Assembly (NCBI RefSeq): GCF_014138435.1
Contig: NZ_JACJIM010000008.1
Coordinates: 233,372 to 297,371 of the forward strand
Direction of reading: 5' to 3'
From: Methylobacterium fujisawaense
Lineage (GTDB): Bacteria > Pseudomonadota > Alphaproteobacteria > Rhizobiales > Beijerinckiaceae
Length of the DNA stretch: 64,000 nucleotides
The translations under genes were made by a program, and so were the position numbers. Under the pieces are notes generated by a model that was not told the origin of the DNA, ran no database searches, and was given only the letters and a program-made list of their open reading frames with translations. Shown one piece after another: positions 59,181 through 64,000 of this stretch (its first letter is position 1; each line of letters starts with the position of its first letter).

Positions 59181-60596
59181 TCAGGCCTTCGCCAGGGCCG
59201 CGGCGGCGGCAGCGAGCCCCCACCGGACGAGGTCCTGCGCATCCTGCGCCGACTTGGCCTCCGCATAACACCGCAACTCCGGTGCGTTCCCCGACGCCCG
59301 GAAATGGATCGTGCGTCCGCCATCGAGCCCGATCCGGATTCCATCCTGCTCGTCGATCGAATCCGGTGACCCGATCGGCCGGAGGAAGGCGGCCCGGAAA
59401 TCCGCATCCCGGAGCCGCGCGAGGAAGGCGCCGCTTGTCTCGGACGGCGTGTTCGGAAGGCGGTCGCTGGCCATGTCGCCCGCATCGAGCGCGGACACCA
59501 AGTCGGCCAGGGGCAGGCCGGCCGCGCGCGCTGCCGCCAGGGTGGCGAGAATGGGCAGCATTGCGTCGCGGGTCGGCAGAGCGGGCAGCGTCTTGCCGTC
59601 GCGCGTGACGTCCGATCCGAGCAGGAAGCCGCCATTCGCCTCGAAGCCCGCAACGGTCCGCGCTCCGGCGGCTTTCGCCTGCTCCATGCCGGCGATGACG
59701 AAGGGCGAGCCGACTTTCGTGCGCACAACCGTCCGGAAGCCGCCGGCCTGCTCGAGGGCCGAGCCGGCCGTGACCGGCACCACCACCGTGTCGGCGCCCA
59801 GGTAACGGGCGGTGATGAGCCCGAGCACGTCGCCCCGCAGGATCCGGCCGTTGCCGTCGGCCACCAGCGGCCGGTCGGCGTCGCCGTCCGTGGTCACAAG
59901 GGCGTCGAAAGACCCCGGTGCCATGACATCGCGGATGAAGGCGATGTCCTCGGGACGATGGGCTTCGGTGTCGATCGGCACGAAGACCTGCGACCGACCG
60001 ATCGGCGTCACCTGCGCGCCGAAGGCGGCGAGCAGGTCGGACAGCAGGTCGCGGGCCACCGAGCTCTGCTGATAGACCGCGATGCGCAGGCCCTTCAGGA
60101 TGTCCGGCGCGAAGGCGGCGGCGTAGCGCTGCTGGTAGCGCGTGATGGCGTCGGGCTCGGGCGTCGCGGACGCCGCCGCCGGTCTCTCGCCGCTGGCCGG
60201 GATGTCCGTCAGGGCGGCCAGGATGGCCACCTCGTCGGCTTTGGTGATCTCGCCGTCGGGGCGGTAGAATTTCAGGCCGTTGCGATCCTCGGGGATGTGG
60301 CTGCCCGTGACCATGACCGCATAGGCGCCGCGCCGCATCGCTTCGAGGGCCAGGGCCGGGGTCGGCAGGGCGCCGCAATCGATCGCGGTGAAGCCGGCGG
60401 CCGCGGCCGCCTCCGCCACCGTGGCGGCGATCGCGGGGCTGCTGTCGCGCAGGTCCCGCCCGATCACCACCGCTCGGTGGGTGTCATCCGCCGAGACGGA
60501 CCGGAAGAATGCGCTGGCATAGGCGTAGCTCGGCCCGCCGACGAGGTCGGTCACGAGACCGCGCAAGCCGCTCGTCCCGAATTTCAGACTGCTCAC
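59181..60596 (-). CDS. Phosphohexomutase (phosphomannomutase/phosphoglucomutase family)
   Basis: 471 aa from GTG 60596 (ATG 60665 gives an extension of doubtful similarity). KFGTSGLRGLVTDLV opens the family. VMVTGSHIPEDRNGLKFYRP has the phospho-Ser, TTDGDADRPLVAD the Mg2+ loop (DGDxDR), GFEANGGFLLG the sugar-recognition loop and FRASGNAPELRCYAE the phosphate-binding loop. Likely interconverts hexose 6- and 1-phosphate for nucleotide-sugar supply. Convergent with the SDR genes. Confidence 0.9.
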   Translation of the reverse strand: MSSLKFGTSGLRGLVTDLVGGPSYAYASAFFRSVSADDTHRAVVIGRDLRDSSPAIAATVAEAAAAAGFTAIDCGALPTPALALEAMRRGAYAVMVTGSHIPEDRNGLKFYRPDGEITKADEVAILAALTDIPASGERPAAASATPEPDAITRYQQRYAAAFAPDILKGLRIAVYQQSSVARDLLSDLLAAFGAQVTPIGRSQVFVPIDTEAHRPEDIAFIRDVMAPGSFDALVTTDGDADRPLVADGNGRILRGDVLGLITARYLGADTVVVPVTAGSALEQAGGFRTVVRTKVGSPFVIAGMEQAKAAGARTVAGFEANGGFLLGSDVTRDGKTLPALPTRDAMLPILATLAAARAAGLPLADLVSALDAGDMASDRLPNTPSETSGAFLARLRDADFRAAFLRPIGSPDSIDEQDGIRIGLDGGRTIHFRASGNAPELRCYAEAKSAQDAQDLVRWGLAAAAAALAKA

Positions 60597-60788
60597 GAGA
60601 TCCCCATCGTCTCCGGTTCGACGCACGCGCTCGCGATCGATGCCCCAAACCGTTCGCATTCTCAACGCTTGGGACCGGCGGATTGGCTCGGGCCGGGCGA
60701 GACTGGTCCGCCCCGAGACGCGGGCGGCGCTGCCTGGTGCGGCCCGCGCTCGGAACGCCTCTGTGCAGGCGGACCCGCCGCCAGCGCC

Positions 60789-61109
60789 TCAAGAGGCCGG
60801 TAACTGCTGTTCGAGATGCGCGCGCAGGATCGAGTAGTGGCGGACGACGTCATCGAGCCTGTCGGCGTTCGCCTTGCTGATCGCCTCCGAGCCGAGCGGC
60901 GGGCGGTAGGTCGCCGCATAATGGGCGGCGTGCGCCTTCAGCTTGGTGGCGACGAAGTCCAGATCGGCCGACCAGACGGCCTGCGCCCGAACCTGCTGAA
61001 GGCGCCGGGCGATGGCGAGCCAGTTCAGGTCGAGGGCGATGCCGCTGCCCATCTCCTTGAACAGGTCGAACATGGAATCGAGGATCGCGATCGCGGTCTG
61101 TGCCGACAT
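60789..61109 (-). CDS. Hypothetical helical protein (106 aa)
   Basis: From ATG 61109: MSAQTAIAILDSMFDLFKEM, LAIARRLQQVRAQAVWSAD, AAHYAATYRPPLGSEAISKA and HYSILRAHLEQQL. It is helical with no known domain. It begins 14 bp after the FkbM gene stop on the same strand, so probably in one operon with it. Confidence 0.6.
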   Translation of the reverse strand: MSAQTAIAILDSMFDLFKEMGSGIALDLNWLAIARRLQQVRAQAVWSADLDFVATKLKAHAAHYAATYRPPLGSEAISKANADRLDDVVRHYSILRAHLEQQLPAS

Positions 61110-61123
61110 GGCCCCGCCCTCCG

Positions 61124-61876
61124 TCAGGACCGTGCGGCCACGAGATCCGGGCGCGCGTACCAATCGTCGAACAGGGAGAGCTGACGAAAGCGCCGCCGGT
61201 AGCCTTGACCGGTCAGCAGCGCGTCGATCTTCTCCCGGCTGCCCGAGAAATTGTGCTCGACGCTGATCAGCGCGATGTCGTGACGCGTGAAATCGAAGCT
61301 CTGAAGCACGTCGAACTCGCCGCCTTCCACATCGATGCTCATGTAATCGATGCGCCGCGGCGCCCGCGCCTCCGCGAGGAACCGGTCCAGCGAGATCGTG
61401 GCCACCGGGTATTGCCGGCGCTCCTGCCGGAACTGGGCGTGGAAGTCGCCGTCTGCGAAGTCCTCCATGCCGGAGAGTTCGCCGATGTCGACCTCGTTGA
61501 ACAGCACCTCGATCCCGTCGGTCTTGTAGACGCACTTGTCGGAGATGTAGCAGTTGCGATTGCGCTGCAGCGCCGCGTGCCACGCCCGGGCGGGCTCAGC
61601 GAGGGCGCCCTGCCAAGCGTAGGTCTTCTCCAGCAGGAGCGTGTTGCTGAGGCTGACGCCGTCGCAGGCGCCGAACTCCACGAAATAGCCGTTCCGCTTC
61701 TCCTGAAGCTCATACAGCACCCACAGGTCCTGCAGCAGCTGCGCGTTGGAGTACGGCGCCATCCGGGTGGCGAAGGACAGGAAGTCGAGTTCGGAGCCGA
61801 GGATGTGCGGGCGCGCGTCCAGATTGTCCCTCAGGTTGATCAGGGCATTGAACACCGTCAGGAGTTCGACATCCAT
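61124..61876 (-). CDS. FkbM-family methyltransferase
   Basis: 250 aa. FVEFGACDGVSLSNTLLLEK is the SAM-binding opening, LAEPARAWHAALQ the second acidic block, YISDKCVY and DYMSIDVEGGEFDVLQSFDF the family core, then ISVEHNFS. FkbM methyltransferases O-methylate sugars in surface glycans. GAGG lies four bases before ATG. Confidence 0.92.
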   Translation of the reverse strand: MDVELLTVFNALINLRDNLDARPHILGSELDFLSFATRMAPYSNAQLLQDLWVLYELQEKRNGYFVEFGACDGVSLSNTLLLEKTYAWQGALAEPARAWHAALQRNRNCYISDKCVYKTDGIEVLFNEVDIGELSGMEDFADGDFHAQFRQERRQYPVATISLDRFLAEARAPRRIDYMSIDVEGGEFDVLQSFDFTRHDIALISVEHNFSGSREKIDALLTGQGYRRRFRQLSLFDDWYARPDLVAARS

Positions 61877-61936
61877 GGTCCTCGGCTCCAGTCTCCGAAC
61901 GGGGAACGCGCGCAGGCGCGTGGGGTGTCAGCGGTG

Positions 61937-62278
61937 TCAGCGGTGTGCCGCCGCCTGGACCGGCCTGCGCGGGCCCGCCAGGATCCGGTTCGATCCTTCG
62001 AACAGGATGCCGTGCTGGAGTGCCGCGGGGCCGTGATCCGGCACGGTCCGCGCCGCCCTGCGGATCGCGGACAGGAAGCGCTTGCGGCTGAATCCGTAGG
62101 GCCGCAGGCCTCCCAGGAGCGCCTCGAGGAGAGTCGATGTCGCCTCGGACCGCGCCCGGGCCAGATCGCGTTCCTGCAGGGCGGCGTCGCGCTCGGCCCT
62201 GAGAAGGGTCAATTCGATCTGCTGCTGCTGGATCCGGCGGATGTACGTCGTATCGATCGCATGAACGGCATTCGTCAT
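61937..62278 (-). CDS. Coiled-coil protein of unknown function (113 aa)
   Basis: Residues about 10-50 form a strong coiled coil (IQQQQIELTLLRAERDAALQ then ERDLARARSEA), followed by a basic region (YGFSRKRFLSAIRRAARTV). It is in line with the FkbM and exporter permease genes. It may be a partner or chain-length/tether factor of the glycan machinery; not recognised. Confidence 0.55.
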   Translation of the reverse strand: MTNAVHAIDTTYIRRIQQQQIELTLLRAERDAALQERDLARARSEATSTLLEALLGGLRPYGFSRKRFLSAIRRAARTVPDHGPAALQHGILFEGSNRILAGPRRPVQAAAHR

Positions 62279-62477
62279 CGTGCGGCAGCCCTGCCCCGGA
62301 GCGGGTTGAGTTTTCGAGGCCCGAAGGTCCGTCTGCGGCCCCGGATCCGGATCGGCATCCGGTCTGGCCGGTCGGATGCCGCGGCTCCCGCGTGCCTCCG
62401 GTTGTGCCAGACCGGCCCGAGAATCGTGCCGACCGCGTCAGGCGCGGCTCTCGGGACAGGCGTGATCCCGTCCCGGC

Positions 62478-63272
62478 TCACCCCTGCATCTTGCTGACGA
62501 CATGCTTGACGAGCAGCAGGCCGATGCTGGCGCAGGTCAATCCGAACATGACGACATAGAGGTAATCTACTTGAATGCCGGCATAGGGATAGTACGCCGA
62601 TCGAACCCATTCCGCCAACTGCATGGCGGGATTGTACTTCATCCAGTAATATACCTTGTCGGGCATGTAGCTCGGAAGGAACATGACGCCGCTGGACACG
62701 TACAGGATGATGCTGAACAGGGCGTAGCCGATCATCCAGCCGGGGAAGAAGCCGATGACCGCCACGTTGATCGTACCGATCCCGACCCCCAGGATGATGG
62801 CGGCGAGATAGCCGCACATGGCCGTGAACGGTTCTGCGGGGACGGGATTGGTCCCGATGGCGATCAGGATGGAGCAGACGACCAGCAGCGCGAGGAAGCC
62901 GGTCACGATCTCCACGAGGATCCGAGCCAGGATCACGTCGAACAGCTTGACCTGTGGATAGTAGGTCAGCGGTCGGTTCATGATCACCGCCTTCATGACC
63001 TCGCGGGAGATGTACTGGAAAACCAGAACCGGAACCGCCCCGGTCGCGAAGAACAGGGCCCGGTTGTCGCCGAGCGGCGCCGCCAGCTTCTGGAACGTGT
63101 AGATGGCGATCAGCATGAAGACGTGGACGCAGGGCCAGAGCACGACCACGCCGTAACCCCAGAGCGAGGCACCGAATCGGGTGCGCATGTCCCGCAGCAT
63201 CAGGGCGTGCAGGACATGCAGATAGGACTCGATCGGGCTCTTTTGCCCGGGAGCCGTCGGGAGGGCGGGCAT
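62478..63272 (-). CDS. Polysaccharide-export ABC permease (KpsM/Wzm-like)
   Basis: 264 aa with a short soluble N terminus and six helices. LMLRDMRTRFGASLWGYG is the ABC-2 opening seen in KpsM/Wzm permeases. A GVMFLPSYMPDKVYYWMKYN-type loop before the last helices is characteristic. The ATPase partner (KpsT/Wzt-like) is not in the window and must lie outside or elsewhere. GCGAGG lies nine bases upstream of the ATG. Exports the locus glycan across the inner membrane. Confidence 0.92.
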   Translation of the reverse strand: MPALPTAPGQKSPIESYLHVLHALMLRDMRTRFGASLWGYGVVVLWPCVHVFMLIAIYTFQKLAAPLGDNRALFFATGAVPVLVFQYISREVMKAVIMNRPLTYYPQVKLFDVILARILVEIVTGFLALLVVCSILIAIGTNPVPAEPFTAMCGYLAAIILGVGIGTINVAVIGFFPGWMIGYALFSIILYVSSGVMFLPSYMPDKVYYWMKYNPAMQLAEWVRSAYYPYAGIQVDYLYVVMFGLTCASIGLLLVKHVVSKMQG

Positions 63273-63356
63273 CGATTTGACCTCGCGTTGCCGGGCCTGC
63301 TTCGACGAGAAAAGGGGCCAAAGTGCGTTGACGGGCGCGTCCCGCGCCGGTCGGCG

Positions 63357-64000
63357 TCAGGGGGTGAGAGCGTAGTAGCCGCGCATCAGGCTGTCAGAGG
63401 TGGCGGCCCGGATCGGCGTGGCGACTCGGCCGCCGGCCGGAATGTCGAGGGCGAGCAGGCGGTCGTTGCAGGCGGCCGGGTCGGTGGCGAGGGCATAGGG
63501 CAGGAGATGGCCGTCCGGGTCGGCACGCAGCCGCTCCGCCGGTTCGCCGAGGTCGAAGGCCGCCACCGGCAGGCCCGTGCGCAGCGCCAGCGACAGCGCG
63601 TACGCGTAGGTCTCCGGCCAGATCGACGGCATCAGCACCAGATCGGCAGAGACCTGGGTCACGAGATCGAGGATTTCGTCATCCTCCCAATGACGGCCGG
63701 TCTCGGCGATCTGGAGGGCTGCCCGGGCGACCCGGTCGAGGGTCGGGTCGTCGGTGGAGTACCGCCCTGTCTCCGTGACGCCGGCCCGCTCCAGGCCGCC
63801 CGTCAGGGTCGGGTCGGAGAAGCCCACGATCGAGAAGCGCAAAGGCAGGTCTCGCTTGCGCGCGTCCGACGCCAAAGCCTGCAGCAGCAATCCGCCTTCG
63901 GGCAGGCTGATCGCGCCGAGCACCGCGACGCGGCGGACGCGTCCGGGCCGCTGCAGGGCGGTGGAGCGCACGCTGCGCTCCGGCTCGACATGCGGCCGCA
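63357..64000 (-). CDS. GT-B-type glycosyltransferase, C-terminal part (5' end outside window)
   Basis: The frame continues beyond 64000 on the minus strand, so the visible part is the C-terminal Rossmann domain. VAVLGAISLPEGGLLLQALA and FSIVGFSDPTL are donor-domain strands, and LVLMPSIWPETYAYALSLAL is the PExxxxxLxEA-like donor-binding motif of GT4-type enzymes. Probably adds a sugar in the surface glycan. The GTG at 63971 is not a real start. Confidence 0.8.
   Translation of the reverse strand, partial: RPHVEPERSVRSTALQRPGRVRRVAVLGAISLPEGGLLLQALASDARKRDLPLRFSIVGFSDPTLTGGLERAGVTETGRYSTDDPTLDRVARAALQIAETGRHWEDDEILDLVTQVSADLVLMPSIWPETYAYALSLALRTGLPVAAFDLGEPAERLRADPDGHLLPYALATDPAACNDRLLALDIPAGGRVATPIRAATSDSLMRGYYALTP

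Overview
The window is high-GC alphaproteobacterial DNA, most likely from Methylobacterium or a close relative in the Rhizobiales/Hyphomicrobiales. The clues are the gene families present, the many short alphaproteobacterial-type unknown genes, and overlapping ATGA/GTGA operons. This assignment comes from family recognition only. No rRNA, tRNA or CRISPR array was seen.

Layout. (1) 0-18 kb is a surface-protein island. A minus-strand block holds a hybrid histidine kinase (cut by the window edge), a 78-aa protein, a Sel1-repeat protein, an HlyD-type adaptor and a type I secretion ABC transporter. Divergent from it is a 788-aa collagen-like protein whose 175 uninterrupted Gly-X-Thr triplets contain no proline. 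Downstream lie a GT2-TPR protein with a C-terminal domain resembling the N-terminal half of animal procollagen galactosyltransferase (COLGALT), a predicted Tat-exported HExxH metalloprotease, another glycosyltransferase, and a GT25 enzyme resembling the other half of COLGALT. I read this as a candidate system that makes, Thr-glycosylates and secretes a bacterial collagen. It is the most exciting part of the window. A decayed IS5-type transposase closes the island.

(2) 18-27 kb is accessory: a WYL regulator and MDR oxidoreductase pair with a clean operator palindrome, an FAD monooxygenase, an AraC regulator, a methyltransferase and small unknown genes. (3) 27.4-35.5 kb is a tight eight-gene catabolic/uptake operon (a PotABCD-like ABC importer with an amidase, a HIU-hydrolase-like protein, a HyuE-like protein and an arylmalonate-decarboxylase-like protein), divergent from a GntR/FCD regulator. 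Two of its enzymes have unexpected active-site residues. (4) 35.6-45 kb holds a PilZ protein, a diguanylate cyclase, a two-component system, a minimal PhaR-like DNA-binding protein and an RND heavy-metal efflux pair.

(5) 45-50 kb has a GT2/GtrA pair, a polytopic membrane protein and small unknowns. (6) 51-64 kb is a surface-polysaccharide locus. hddA, gmhA and a fused HddC-GmhB gene together encode all four steps to GDP-D-glycero-alpha-D-manno-heptose. Around them are three SDR epimerases/reductases, a sugar C-methyltransferase, a Nudix hydrolase, a phosphohexomutase, an FkbM methyltransferase, a KpsM/Wzm-like exporter permease and a partial GT-B glycosyltransferase. The likely output is a modified heptose in an exported glycan.
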